From assembly GCA_001312505.1 (NCBI GenBank), contig BBDW01000002.1, forward strand, positions 186,001 through 250,000: a stretch of DNA of 64,000 nucleotides. Direction: 5' to 3'. Positions 19,299-28,656 of this stretch are shown in pieces. Source of the DNA: Mediterraneibacter faecis JCM 15917 (GTDB lineage Bacteria > Bacillota > Clostridia > Lachnospirales > Lachnospiraceae). The position numbers and the translations under genes are program-made. The notes below the pieces were generated by a model, which saw only the letters and a list, made by a program, of their open reading frames with translations, was not told the origin of the DNA and searched no databases. Position 1 is the first letter of the stretch. Every line of letters begins with the position of its first letter.

Positions 19299-20102
19299 TT
19301 AAATCAAATTCAGATATTCCAGCGCCTGGCGGATTCCGCCGTCTTCCAAGGCGCCGGTCACATAATCAGCCTGTGATTTCAAGTCTTCAGATCCATTTCC
19401 CATAGCAACCTTAAATCCGGCAGCTTGGAACATTGGCAAGTCATTATTGCTATCGCCGAAAGCAATAACATCCCTCTTTTCGTATCCAAGTACATTACTC
19501 ATAACACTGATCGCAAGTCCTTTGGAACAGCCTTTCATGACAAATTCAATCGTTCTTCCAACAAAAGATCCACTGTGAATAATATAATCATACCATAGGG
19601 ATAATTCCTGGCATAATTTCTCTGGATTACATCCGGGTGTGCGCTTGGCACTTATTTTGTTAAAGTGAAGATTATGTTCATTTCCACGAATAGGAAGCAG
19701 TTTGTCACCGAGTTCCTGAGTGATCAGATCAGCAAACCAGTCTATGTCACTTGTATATTCATCCAGATTATAGTACATATAATCATTGCCTTCCAGTACA
19801 GGGATAAAACCGTTTGCCTTAATGATCTCTACGGTCTTCCATGCCAGGTCGGTTGGCATCTCACGCTCAAATACCCGCGTTCCATTATATTCGATATATG
19901 CTCCAAGATTAGCGATAAGTCCGTCAAATCCAATCTCCTTCATAAGATATTCAGGAACAAAAGCGTTTGAACGACCGGTACAGATGAAAGTCTTATGTCC
20001 GTTTTTTTTCAACTGTTGAAGTGCAAGTTTTGTATCTTCTGGTGTTCCTTTTACAATATCTAAAATTGTTCCATCTGCATCAAAGAAAAGACATTTTCCC
20101 AT
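19299..20102 (-). CDS. Cof-type HAD phosphatase
   Basis: This 267-residue haloacid-dehalogenase hydrolase is of the Cof/YbjI class and probably acts on sugar phosphates or other phosphorylated metabolites. Motif I is FFDADGTILD, motif II is FICTGRSN, the cap domain lies in the middle, and motif IV is AFGDSNNDLPMF. AGGAATAC lies upstream. It is downstream of the PHP phosphatase gene on the same strand with a 28-base gap, so they probably share an mRNA. Confidence 0.88.
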   Translation of the reverse strand: MGKCLFFDADGTILDIVKGTPEDTKLALQQLKKNGHKTFICTGRSNAFVPEYLMKEIGFDGLIANLGAYIEYNGTRVFEREMPTDLAWKTVEIIKANGFIPVLEGNDYMYYNLDEYTSDIDWFADLITQELGDKLLPIRGNEHNLHFNKISAKRTPGCNPEKLCQELSLWYDYIIHSGSFVGRTIEFVMKGCSKGLAISVMSNVLGYEKRDVIAFGDSNNDLPMFQAAGFKVAMGNGSEDLKSQADYVTGALEDGGIRQALEYLNLI

Positions 20103-20129
20103 TGTAAGTATTCCTTCTATATTATAGTA

Positions 20130-20852
20130 TTATCTCTCACCTAAAAATCCCATAAATTTACGCACAGAGTAATTCAGGATAAGATCCTCCGGAATGTCAA
20201 CTTTTCGAGCCAAAGCTTCGGCATACTGGAAGTCACCGATATGTTCGGTGCCGTGGCTGTCACTGGAGAACAGAACCGGATAATTAAAGTGCTTGGACAG
20301 ATTCAATATTAAGAGATCAGCGTAGGTCGTATCCCCCCCACGATATCCATCCGGACTTAAAGAACTGTTATTGATCTCAAGCAGAACATGGTTCTCCATT
20401 GCAGCACGGAAAAGCGCAAAATAATCTACAGGGAATTTTTCGTCATCGCAATGACCGATGATATTAACATTAGGATTCTCCATAGTCTTGATATAAGCAC
20501 GGGTGTTCTCATCTGCTGTTCCGGATTTAAAAATTGGACGGTGCATACTTGCTATAACATAATCCAGAGACTCTAAAATCTCATCATCAAGATCCAGTTT
20601 TCCTTCCTGATCCAGAATATTTACCTCTGCACCGTAAAGCATTCTAACACCGAGACGCTTTGGTTGTGCAAATGCAAGGCTGCGGAAATAAGAAATGCGT
20701 CCGCCACCAAGCGTTTTCGGACCATGATCGGAAATTCCAAGCATCTTAAGCCCAGCTGCATTGGCAGCTTTTGCCATATCAGTCATGGTCGCACAGGTTC
20801 CGTGCCCGCTGGCGATGGAATGTGTGTGGACATCAAATTCATAAGAAGCCAT
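20130..20852 (-). CDS. PHP-domain phosphatase (YcdX-like)
   Basis: This 240-residue metal-dependent phosphoesterase begins with the first metal site DVHTHSIASGHG. Further PHP ligands appear in ISDHGP, YGAEVNILD, IIGHCDDEKFP and FSSDSHGTEHIGDF. The substrate is unknown; relatives are annotated as phosphatases of small phosphorylated compounds. The ATG at 20852 is chosen over an in-frame TTG at 20861. A seven-C run on the plus strand (20333-20339) adds one Gly in GYRGGDTTY. Confidence 0.85.
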   Translation of the reverse strand: MASYEFDVHTHSIASGHGTCATMTDMAKAANAAGLKMLGISDHGPKTLGGGRISYFRSLAFAQPKRLGVRMLYGAEVNILDQEGKLDLDDEILESLDYVIASMHRPIFKSGTADENTRAYIKTMENPNVNIIGHCDDEKFPVDYFALFRAAMENHVLLEINNSSLSPDGYRGGDTTYADLLILNLSKHFNYPVLFSSDSHGTEHIGDFQYAEALARKVDIPEDLILNYSVRKFMGFLGER

Positions 20853-21068
20853 ATAATCCAACCCTTCTTTCTAATCGTTCGCGCGAGAGACACAGTGTCG
20901 ATTAACGTGTCATGGTCGCATATATACCTTAATTATGCGGTATTTCGAGTGAAATGTCAATTAATTCGAGGCAAAATACAGAGAAAAAACAAATAAAACA
21001 CAACACAAACCATGTTGGGATTTGTTGTAACTTTAGAGAAATATAATGTGGGATGTATTGTGTTTTGA

Positions 21069-21099
21069 TTGACTTTGGGGGGGATAAATAAAGTATAAT
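21069..21099 (+). promoter_or_regulatory. Probable promoter of the diol dehydratase operon
   Basis: TTGACT at 21069 and TATAAT at 21094 are separated by 19 bases. The spacer contains a seven-G run; with four G it would be 16 bases. Upstream, AATGTGGGATGTATTGTG (from about 21044) and ACAACACAAA (from about 20999) recur before the aldolase gene and may be regulator sites. The remaining gap 20862-21040 shows nothing firm. Confidence 0.55.
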
Positions 21100-21136
21100 A
21101 AATGTTAATATTGGAAGAAAGGAGTTTAAGAGTAAA

Positions 21137-23671
21137 ATGGGACTTTATACTTATGACAGTACTCCCATCCCGAAGTCGGACAGAATTCCAAAACTGGTAG
21201 AAAACCTGTATGCGAAGATGCCTGAGATTGAGTCGGCGAGAGCAGTACTGATTACGGAGTCGTACAAACAGACTGAGAATGAACCAATGATCATCCGTAG
21301 AGCAAAAGCATTCCAGCACATTTTGGAGAATATTCCGATTACGATCCGTGACCTGGAACTTGTTGTTGGAAGCAGCACACTTGCCCCAAGAGGATGCCAG
21401 ACATTTCCGGAGTTCTCTTACGAGTGGTTGGAGGCAGAGTTTGATACAGTTGAAACAAGAAGTGCTGACCCGTTCTACATCTCTGAGCAGACGAAGAAGG
21501 AACTGAAAGAGGCGAATGCTTACTGGAAGGGCCGTACAACAAGTGACCTGGCTACAGCATACATGGAGCCGGAGACATTACTTGACATTGAACACAATAT
21601 CTTTACACCTGGAAACTATTTCTATAATGGTGTAGGACATGTGACAGTTAAGTACGGTGAAGTTCTCGAGATCGGATTTTCCGGAATTCGCAAGAAAGCA
21701 GAAGATGAGCTTGCTTCTATGAAGGTTAGTGATGGTAACTACCAGACAAAATCACGTTTCCTTGAGGCAGTGATGATCAGCTGTGATGCTGCAATTACAT
21801 ATGCCCGTCGTTATGCAAAGCTTGCACTTGAGATGGCGGAGAAATGTTCTGATCCGGTAAGAAAGAAAGAACTTCTTATCATTGCACAGAATTGTGCGAA
21901 TGTACCGGAGAAGGGTGCGACAGGATTCTACGAAGCATGTCAGTCCTTCTGGTTTGTACAGCAGCTGTTACAGATTGAGTCCAGTGGACATTCAATCTCC
22001 CCCCCTGGAAGATTTGATCAGTATATGTATCCTTATTATAAGAAGGATCTCGACAGCGGCAAGATCACAAGAGAGTTTGCACAGGAACTGCTGGATTGTA
22101 TCTGGGTTAAATTAAATGACCTGAACAAGTGCCGTGATGCGGCTTCAGCAGAAGGATTCGCAGGTTACAGTCTGTTCCAGAACCTGATTGCAGGAGGACA
22201 GAATGAAGATGGTATAGATGTTACGAATGATCTTTCATTTATGTGTATTACATCATCTATGCATGTATTCCTTCCAATGCCTTCTCTTTCTGTAAGAGTT
22301 TGGAATGGATCACCACATGAATTCCTGATTTATGCAGCAGAACTTACAAGAACAGGAATCGGACTCCCGGCTTATTATAATGATGAGGTTATTATCCCGT
22401 CACTTGAGAGCCGCGGACTGACTTTACAGGATGCGAGAGACTACAACATCATCGGATGTGTAGAACCACAGAAGTCCGGTAAGACAAATGGGTGGCATGA
22501 TGCAGCATTCTTCAATATGTGTCGTCCGCTGGAACTGGTATTTTCAAATGGTGTGGACAAAGGTGTACAGATTGGTCCTAAGACAGGTAATGTTGAGGAT
22601 ATGAAGACATTTGACGAATTCTATGATGCTTATAAAGCACAGATGGATTACGCGATCGCACTGCTTGTTAATGCTGACAATGCCATTGATATGGCACATG
22701 CGGAGAGAGCACCGTTGCCGTTTCTTGCATGTATGGTTGATGACTGTATCAAGAGAGGAAAGACACTGGAACAGGGAGGCGCTGTATATAACTTTACAGG
22801 TCCGCAGGGATTCGGTGTTGCCAATATGGCAGATGCACTTTACGCAGTAAAGAAACTCGTTTATGACGAGAATAAGATCACGATGCATGATCTGAAGATG
22901 GCTCTTAGCACAAACTATGGAAAGGGCCTGAGCAACGAGGATGTTGCAGAGATGGTATCAGAGGTTGCTTCTGCAATGAAATCTGCCGGACAGCCGGTAG
23001 GTGAGAAAGAAGTTGCAGCAATCCTGAAAACTGTTGTTGCAGCAACAGAATCAGAACAGGTGAAGGCAAACGGCGAGAGAATCCTCAAGCTGATCGATGC
23101 AGTGCCGAAGTTCGGAAATGATATTCCGGAGGTTGATGCATTTGCAAGAGACGTTGCCTATACTTATACAAAACCACTGGAGAAATACAAAAATCCACGT
23201 GGAGGTATGTTCCAGGCGGGATTATATCCAGTATCAGCGAATGTACCGCTTGGCGGACAGACAGGAGCCACACCAGACGGACGTCTGGCACATATGCCGG
23301 TAGCCGATGGAGTATCGCCATCAGCCGGTAAGGATGTGAACGGACCGACAGCAGCTGCAAACTCCGTTTCCAGACTGGATCACTTTATTGCTTCGAATGG
23401 AACACTGTTCAATCAGAAGTTTCATCCGTCTGCACTGAGTGGAAGAGAAGGACTTGAGAAGTTTGTAGGACTGATCCAGTCATACTTTGATCAGAAGGGA
23501 AGCCACATGCAGTTTAACGTTGTCAGCCGTGAAACACTTCTGGACGCACAGGAGCATCCGGAACAGTACAAACATCTGGTTGTACGTGTAGCTGGATATA
23601 GTGCACTGTTTACGACATTGTCCAAGTCACTGCAGGATGATATCATCCGCAGAACAGAGCAGGGATTTTAA
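21137..23671 (+). CDS. B12-independent propanediol dehydratase (glycyl radical enzyme)
   Basis: This enzyme dehydrates (S)-1,2-propanediol to propionaldehyde with a glycyl radical. The 844 residues match the family. The thiyl Cys lies in IIGCVEPQ near residue 440, and the glycyl radical loop RVAGYSALF lies about 25 residues from the C-terminus. The companion gene is a radical SAM activase, and the location in a Pdu-type microcompartment operon indicates the diol rather than choline or pyruvate as substrate. The conserved SPGRFDQY reads SPPGRFDQY because of a seven-C run. No clear encapsulation helix is seen at either end. AAGGAG precedes the ATG. Confidence 0.92.
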   Translation: MGLYTYDSTPIPKSDRIPKLVENLYAKMPEIESARAVLITESYKQTENEPMIIRRAKAFQHILENIPITIRDLELVVGSSTLAPRGCQTFPEFSYEWLEAEFDTVETRSADPFYISEQTKKELKEANAYWKGRTTSDLATAYMEPETLLDIEHNIFTPGNYFYNGVGHVTVKYGEVLEIGFSGIRKKAEDELASMKVSDGNYQTKSRFLEAVMISCDAAITYARRYAKLALEMAEKCSDPVRKKELLIIAQNCANVPEKGATGFYEACQSFWFVQQLLQIESSGHSISPPGRFDQYMYPYYKKDLDSGKITREFAQELLDCIWVKLNDLNKCRDAASAEGFAGYSLFQNLIAGGQNEDGIDVTNDLSFMCITSSMHVFLPMPSLSVRVWNGSPHEFLIYAAELTRTGIGLPAYYNDEVIIPSLESRGLTLQDARDYNIIGCVEPQKSGKTNGWHDAAFFNMCRPLELVFSNGVDKGVQIGPKTGNVEDMKTFDEFYDAYKAQMDYAIALLVNADNAIDMAHAERAPLPFLACMVDDCIKRGKTLEQGGAVYNFTGPQGFGVANMADALYAVKKLVYDENKITMHDLKMALSTNYGKGLSNEDVAEMVSEVASAMKSAGQPVGEKEVAAILKTVVAATESEQVKANGERILKLIDAVPKFGNDIPEVDAFARDVAYTYTKPLEKYKNPRGGMFQAGLYPVSANVPLGGQTGATPDGRLAHMPVADGVSPSAGKDVNGPTAAANSVSRLDHFIASNGTLFNQKFHPSALSGREGLEKFVGLIQSYFDQKGSHMQFNVVSRETLLDAQEHPEQYKHLVVRVAGYSALFTTLSKSLQDDIIRRTEQGF

Positions 23672-23689
23672 GAATAAGAGGGAGACAGC

Positions 23690-24487
23690 ATGGAAGAATA
23701 TCTGAAGACCAAAGGAAGAATCTTCGATATCCAGCGGTATTCCATCCATGATGGGAATGGAATTCGAACCATCGTGTTCCTGAAGGGGGGGTGCGTGCTC
23801 AGATGCCGCTGGTGCTGTAATCCGGAATCGCAGCACTACGAGATCGAGACAATGATGGTGCAGGGAGAACCAAAAGTGATCGGTGAGGACACAACGGTTG
23901 CGGAAGTGATGAAGACGGTAGAAAAAGACCGTACTTATTATAGAAGAACCGGAGGCGGACTTACACTTTCCGGAGGCGAAAGCCTTTGCCAGCCGAAGTT
24001 TGCAAGAGACCTTCTGCGGGCAGCGAAAGAGTCAGGAATCACAACTGCGATGGAAAGTATGGGATGCGCACCATACAGCACAATCGAAGAGATTCTTCCA
24101 TATTTAGACCAGTATCTGCTGGATATCAAACACATGAATCCAGAGAAACATAAAGAATTTACAGGACGCTCGAATGAACTGATGTTAGAGAATGCAAAGA
24201 AGATTGCAGACTCTCATATGACAGAGTTGAGCATCCGTGTTCCAGTTATTCCGGGATTCAATGATACAGAGCTGGAGATTCGTGATATTGCCGCATATGT
24301 CCGTAAGCTTGGCAATGTGAGAAGAATGCATCTTCTTCCTTACCACAGACTGGGACAGGACAAATATGACGGACTGAACCGCCCATACCTGATGGGGGAT
24401 GTAAAACCACCGACAAATGAAAAGATGGAACGACTTCTGAAAGTAGCAGAAGAAGTTTCCGGTGTAGAGTGCCGGATCGGTGGTTAA
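23690..24487 (+). CDS. Glycyl radical enzyme activase (radical SAM)
   Basis: This activase installs the glycyl radical on the upstream dehydratase. The 265 residues carry the radical SAM motif C-x3-C-x2-C within the CVLRCRWCCNPE segment, then TLSGGES and LLPYHRLG. It lacks the extra cysteine-rich ferredoxin-like insert that many diol or choline lyase activases carry after the first motif, so it is a minimal, pyruvate-formate-lyase-activase-sized form. A seven-G run gives FLKGGC where FLKGC is expected, directly beside the cluster cysteines. It starts 19 bases after the dehydratase. Confidence 0.9.
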   Translation: MEEYLKTKGRIFDIQRYSIHDGNGIRTIVFLKGGCVLRCRWCCNPESQHYEIETMMVQGEPKVIGEDTTVAEVMKTVEKDRTYYRRTGGGLTLSGGESLCQPKFARDLLRAAKESGITTAMESMGCAPYSTIEEILPYLDQYLLDIKHMNPEKHKEFTGRSNELMLENAKKIADSHMTELSIRVPVIPGFNDTELEIRDIAAYVRKLGNVRRMHLLPYHRLGQDKYDGLNRPYLMGDVKPPTNEKMERLLKVAEEVSGVECRIGG

Positions 24488-24583
24488 AAATAAAAAACAC
24501 AATCAGATAATCTGCACGAAGTCGAAAACAGAGAAAATAGTGAAAATAATCACAAGAAACAACAAAAACAACGGCTGTTCAAA

Positions 24584-24612
24584 TTGACTAATGTGGGATT
24601 GTGTGGTAAAAT
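24584..24612 (+). promoter_or_regulatory. Probable second promoter, before the aldolase gene
   Basis: TTGACT and TAAAAT are separated by exactly 17 bases. The spacer reads AATGTGGGATTGTGTGG, which resembles a sequence upstream of the diol dehydratase promoter. ACAACACAAA follows a few bases downstream. Confidence 0.6.
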
Positions 24613-24668
24613 AAGTTAAGAAACAACACAAAACAAAAGTTTTGACACGATTCCAAGGAGGAGAAAAA

Positions 24669-25481
24669 ATGCAAAACGAATACGAAATCAAAAAAGAAAT
24701 GTGTGAAATCGGAAGAAGAGTTTACAACCGTGGAATGGTTGCAGCTAATGACGGAAACTTTTCTGTAAAACTGAACGACCATGAGTTCCTGTGTACACCA
24801 ACAGGTGTCAGCAAAGGATTCATGACACCAGAGTACATCTGTAAAGTAGATGAGAATGGTAATGTTCTTCAGGCAAATAAAGGATTCAGACCATCTTCAG
24901 AAATTAAGATGCACATGCGTGTGTACAGAGAGAGACCAGACGTTCAGTCTGTAGTACATGCTCATCCACTGTACGCTACAACATTCGCTATCGCTGGTAT
25001 TCCGCTTACACAGCCAATCATGCCAGAAGCGGTTATCGCTCTTGGATGTGTTCCGATCGCTAAATACGGTACACCTTCTACAATGGAGATTCCGGACGCT
25101 ATCGAGCCATACCTTCAGCACTTTGATGCAGTTCTTCTTGAGAACCACGGAGCACTTGCTTACTCAGACAGCCTTCTGAGCGCATACCACAAGATGGAGT
25201 CTCTTGAGTTCTACGCACGTCTGTTATGGCAGTCCATGCAGGTTGGCGGACCTCAGGAACTGAACGATGAGCAGGTTCAGAGACTGTACGAACTGAGAAG
25301 ACAGATGGGACTTCCAGGAAAACACCCGGCAAACCTTTGCCCGAACGCTAAAGCTGGTAAGCCAAGCTGCCATTCATGCGGTGGAAACTGTGGCGGATCT
25401 TCAGCAGCAGCTCCAGAAGGAACAGATGCTGATCTTGTAGCTTCTATCACAAAGAAAGTTATGGAACAGCTGGGAATGTAA
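24669..25481 (+). CDS. Class II aldolase (fuculose/rhamnulose-1-phosphate type) with Cys-rich linker and C-terminal targeting helix
   Basis: This aldolase should cleave L-fuculose- or L-rhamnulose-1-phosphate to DHAP and lactaldehyde. Of its 270 residues, the first 215 are the class II fold: NDGNFSVK, SSEIKMHMRVYRERPD, the metal site VVHAHPLYATTFA and LLENHGAL. A linker with four cysteines (C-x9-C-x2-C-x3-C) follows, then a Gly/Ser/Ala-rich stretch and the terminal amphipathic helix DADLVASITKKVMEQLGM, a typical encapsulation peptide. So the aldolase is probably inside the shell. AAGGAGG precedes the ATG at 24669. Confidence 0.88.
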   Translation: MQNEYEIKKEMCEIGRRVYNRGMVAANDGNFSVKLNDHEFLCTPTGVSKGFMTPEYICKVDENGNVLQANKGFRPSSEIKMHMRVYRERPDVQSVVHAHPLYATTFAIAGIPLTQPIMPEAVIALGCVPIAKYGTPSTMEIPDAIEPYLQHFDAVLLENHGALAYSDSLLSAYHKMESLEFYARLLWQSMQVGGPQELNDEQVQRLYELRRQMGLPGKHPANLCPNAKAGKPSCHSCGGNCGGSSAAAPEGTDADLVASITKKVMEQLGM

Positions 25482-25509
25482 TCTGACAGATTAGTAAAGG
25501 AGCAATGCT

Positions 25510-26034
25510 ATGAATGAGCAGGAAATTACCAGTGCAGTTCAGGCTGTGCTGGATCAGATGAAGGAAGCAGCTCCACAACATACACACAAACATGTCTGTA
25601 AATGCAAAAAGCATCAGATGACATTGAAGCTTGCCAATGCCTTGATTGAAAAAGTTAAGGCAGAAGCGGCACGTGTGGGCGTGAATGCGGTTGTAGCAGT
25701 TTCCGACAAGGCAGGCAGACCTGTAGCCGTCCAGTGTATGGATGACGCCTACATAGCAAGCTTTGACATTGCGTTAAATAAGACATATACTTCCGCGAGC
25801 CTTAAGATGTCCACAGCAGAGTTAAGTCAGTTGAGTCAGCCGGGACAGCCGTTATACGGAATTCAGTTTACGAATGACGGTAAGATCGTGATCTTCGGGG
25901 GGGGTGGAGAGGTACTCGAAGCTGATGGCAAGATCGTCGGTGCACTCGGAGTCAGCGGTGGAACTGCTGAGCAGGACACAGCAATCGCAGCTTACGGAAA
26001 ACAAGTCTTCAAGGAGGTATTAGAGTGTCTATAA
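25510..26034 (+). CDS. GlcG/HbpS-type (DUF336) protein of the microcompartment
   Basis: This 174-residue protein has a haem-degrading/GlcG-like domain (LANALIEKVKAEAARVGVNAVVAVSDKAGRP, VGALGVSGGTAEQD), related to the C-terminal domain of PduO. Its job in glycyl-radical compartments is not established. The N-terminus EQEITSAVQAVLDQMKEA is an amphipathic helix of encapsulation type, followed by a His-rich stretch (HTHKHVCKCKKH). An eight-G run gives FGGGGEVL where one Gly fewer is expected. It overlaps the start of the next gene by 10 bases. Confidence 0.8.
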   Translation: MNEQEITSAVQAVLDQMKEAAPQHTHKHVCKCKKHQMTLKLANALIEKVKAEAARVGVNAVVAVSDKAGRPVAVQCMDDAYIASFDIALNKTYTSASLKMSTAELSQLSQPGQPLYGIQFTNDGKIVIFGGGGEVLEADGKIVGALGVSGGTAEQDTAIAAYGKQVFKEVLECL

Positions 26035-27416
26035 ATGAACAGATGGTTCAGGACATCGTACAGGACGTTCTTGCAAAGATGCAGATCGCTTCTGATGTAC
26101 AGGGAGACCGCGGTGTATTCAAGGATATGAACGAGGCCATTGAGGCAGCGAAAGCGTCCCAGAAGATCGTGGCTAAGATGTCACTGGATCACAGAGAGAA
26201 AGTTATCTCCAACATCCGTAAAAAGATCATGGAGAATGCAGAAATCCTGGCCCGTATGGGAGTTCAGGAGACTGGCATGGGAAATGTCGGACATAAAATT
26301 TTAAAACACCAGCTGGTAGCTGAGAAGACTCCGGGAACAGAGGATATCACTACACAGGCATGGTCAGGAGACAGGGGGGGTCTTACATTGATCGAGATGG
26401 GACCGTTCGGAGTAATCGGAGCGATTACACCTTGTACAAACCCAAGTGAGACAGTTCTCTGTAACACAATCGGAATGTTCGCAGGTGGAAATACAGTAGT
26501 ATTCAACCCACATCCGGCAGCAATCAAAACATCAATCTATGCAGTTAATCTTCTGAACGAAGCATCTGTTGAGGCTGGTGGACCGGACAACATTGCTTGT
26601 ACAGTAGAGCATCCGACACTTGAGACAAGTAACATCATGATGAAACATCCTGCAATTCAGCTGATCGCTGCAACAGGAGGTCCGGGAGTTGTTACAGCAG
26701 TTCTTTCTTCAGGAAGAAGAGGAATCGGAGCTGGAGCAGGTAACCCACCGGCACTCGTTGATGAGACAGCAGATATCCGTAAGGCAGCTGAGGACATTGT
26801 AAACGGATGTACATTTGATAACAACCTTCCGTGTATCGCAGAAAAAGAGATTGTTGCAGTTGATTCTATCGCTGATGAACTGATGCACTACATGGTAAAT
26901 GAGCAGGGATGCTACCTGGCTTCCAAGGAAGAGCAGGATGCACTGACAAATGTAGTTCTTGCAGGCGGAAAGCTGAACAGAAAATGTGTTGGACGTGATG
27001 CAAAGACACTGCTTGGAATGATCGGAGTTACAGTTCCGGACAATATCAGATGTATTACATTTGAAGGACCAAAGGAACATCCGCTGATCGCAACAGAGCT
27101 TATGATGCCAATTCTTGGTGTAGTAAGAGCGAAAGATTTCGACGATGCTGTAGAGCAGGCTGTATGGCTTGAGCATGGCAACAGACATTCCGCTCACATT
27201 CACTCCAAGAATGTAGATCGTATTACAAAATATGCAAAAGCAATTGACACAGCAATTCTTGTTAAGAACGGACCATCCTATGCGGCACTTGGATTCGGAG
27301 GCGAAGGCTTCTGTACATTTACAATTGCCAGCAGAACTGGTGAAGGACTTACAAGCGCAAGCAGCTTCACAAAGAGAAGACGTTGCGTAATGACAGACAG
27401 CTTATGTATAAGATAA
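26025..27416 (+). CDS. CoA-acylating propionaldehyde dehydrogenase (PduP type)
   Basis: This enzyme oxidises propionaldehyde with CoA and NAD+ to propionyl-CoA. The 463 residues begin with the encapsulation helix NEQMVQDIVQDVLAKMQ. The dehydrogenase core follows, with GPFGVIGAITPCTNPSET, ATGGPGVV and the catalytic Cys in FDNNLPCIAEKE. GTG at 26025 is the start: AAGGAGG sits at ideal distance within the previous gene. A seven-G run gives GDRGGLTL where one Gly is expected. Confidence 0.92.
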   Translation: MSINEQMVQDIVQDVLAKMQIASDVQGDRGVFKDMNEAIEAAKASQKIVAKMSLDHREKVISNIRKKIMENAEILARMGVQETGMGNVGHKILKHQLVAEKTPGTEDITTQAWSGDRGGLTLIEMGPFGVIGAITPCTNPSETVLCNTIGMFAGGNTVVFNPHPAAIKTSIYAVNLLNEASVEAGGPDNIACTVEHPTLETSNIMMKHPAIQLIAATGGPGVVTAVLSSGRRGIGAGAGNPPALVDETADIRKAAEDIVNGCTFDNNLPCIAEKEIVAVDSIADELMHYMVNEQGCYLASKEEQDALTNVVLAGGKLNRKCVGRDAKTLLGMIGVTVPDNIRCITFEGPKEHPLIATELMMPILGVVRAKDFDDAVEQAVWLEHGNRHSAHIHSKNVDRITKYAKAIDTAILVKNGPSYAALGFGGEGFCTFTIASRTGEGLTSASSFTKRRRCVMTDSLCIR

Positions 27417-27430
27417 CGGAGGTATAGACA

Positions 27431-28645
27431 ATGGAAATGAATTCTGCTAATGTAGAAGCTGTTGTAAAACAGGTACTTGAGAGCATGCTGGAAAAGAAAG
27501 TTCCAGAAGCAGCTCCGGCACAGAAAGCAGCAGGAAATGAAATTCCAAAGACAGCTCATGTAGCTATGCTTACAGCACTTGAGCATTTTGAGATCAAAGA
27601 GTATCCGATGCCGGAAGTTGGTGACGGAGATATTCTTGTTAAAGTTGAAGGATGTGGTGTTTGTGGAACAGACGCTCACGAATTCAAGAGAGACCCATTC
27701 AGCCTTATTCCTGTAGTACTCGGACATGAGGGAACAGGTGAGATCGTTAAGATGGGTAAAAACGTTAAAGTTGACAGCGCTGGAAAAGCTCTGAATCTTG
27801 GAGATAAAGTTGTTACATGTATGATCTTCAAGGATGATCCGGAGATCACAATGTACGACCTCAACAAACAGAACGTAGGCGGAGCTGATGTATACGGACT
27901 TCTTCCAGACGATGATGTTCATCTGAATGGATGGTTCTCAGATTACATCCTGATCCGTGAGGGATCTACAGTATTCAACGTAAGTGATCTGGATCTGAAA
28001 TCCCGTGTACTGATCGAGCCATGTGCAGTACTTGTACATGCAGTAGAAAGAGCTAAGACAACAGGAATCTTAAGATTCAACAGCAGAGTTGTTGTTCAGG
28101 GATGTGGACCAATCGGACTGATCTGTATCGCAGTTCTTCGTACAATGGGTATTGAGAATATCGTAGCTGTAGACGGAGAGCAGAAGAGACTTGACTTTGC
28201 TAAGAGAATGGGAGCTGAGAAGTCAGTTAACTTCAAAGATTTCCAGGGAATCGATGCACTTGCACAGGGAGTAAAAGATGCATTCGGCGGACATGCTGCT
28301 GACTTCGCATTCCAGTGTACAGGATCACCGATCGCTCATGCAAACATTTACAAATTCATCCGCAATGGTGGTGGACTTTGTGAGCTTGGATTCTTTATCA
28401 ATGGTGGAGATGCAACAATCAACCCACACTTCGATCTTTGCTCAAAAGAGATCACACTGGTTGGCTCATGGGTATACACTCTGAGAGATTATGCAACTAC
28501 ATTTGATTTCCTTAAGAGAGCAAAAGCAATCGGACTTCCGATGGATGATCTGATCACACACGAGTTCCCGCTCGAGCAGATCAATGAGGCTCACCAGACA
28601 AACCTGGCTATGAAAGGTCTTAAGATTGCAATCATCAACAAATAA
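27431..28645 (+). CDS. Zinc-type alcohol dehydrogenase with N-terminal targeting helix
   Basis: This 404-residue medium-chain dehydrogenase has GCGVCGTDAHEF (catalytic zinc Cys), GHEGTGEIV and a Rossmann VVQGCGPIGL. An extension of about 45 residues precedes the core: the helix NVEAVVKQVLESMLEKKVPE and an Ala/Pro-rich linker, typical of encapsulation. The structural-zinc cysteine loop is not evident (MIFKDDPEITMYD region instead). It could recycle NADH by reducing lactaldehyde to propanediol or propionaldehyde to propanol; which one is uncertain. Confidence 0.85.
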   Translation: MEMNSANVEAVVKQVLESMLEKKVPEAAPAQKAAGNEIPKTAHVAMLTALEHFEIKEYPMPEVGDGDILVKVEGCGVCGTDAHEFKRDPFSLIPVVLGHEGTGEIVKMGKNVKVDSAGKALNLGDKVVTCMIFKDDPEITMYDLNKQNVGGADVYGLLPDDDVHLNGWFSDYILIREGSTVFNVSDLDLKSRVLIEPCAVLVHAVERAKTTGILRFNSRVVVQGCGPIGLICIAVLRTMGIENIVAVDGEQKRLDFAKRMGAEKSVNFKDFQGIDALAQGVKDAFGGHAADFAFQCTGSPIAHANIYKFIRNGGGLCELGFFINGGDATINPHFDLCSKEITLVGSWVYTLRDYATTFDFLKRAKAIGLPMDDLITHEFPLEQINEAHQTNLAMKGLKIAIINK

Positions 28646-28656
28646 GGTGAGAGAGT

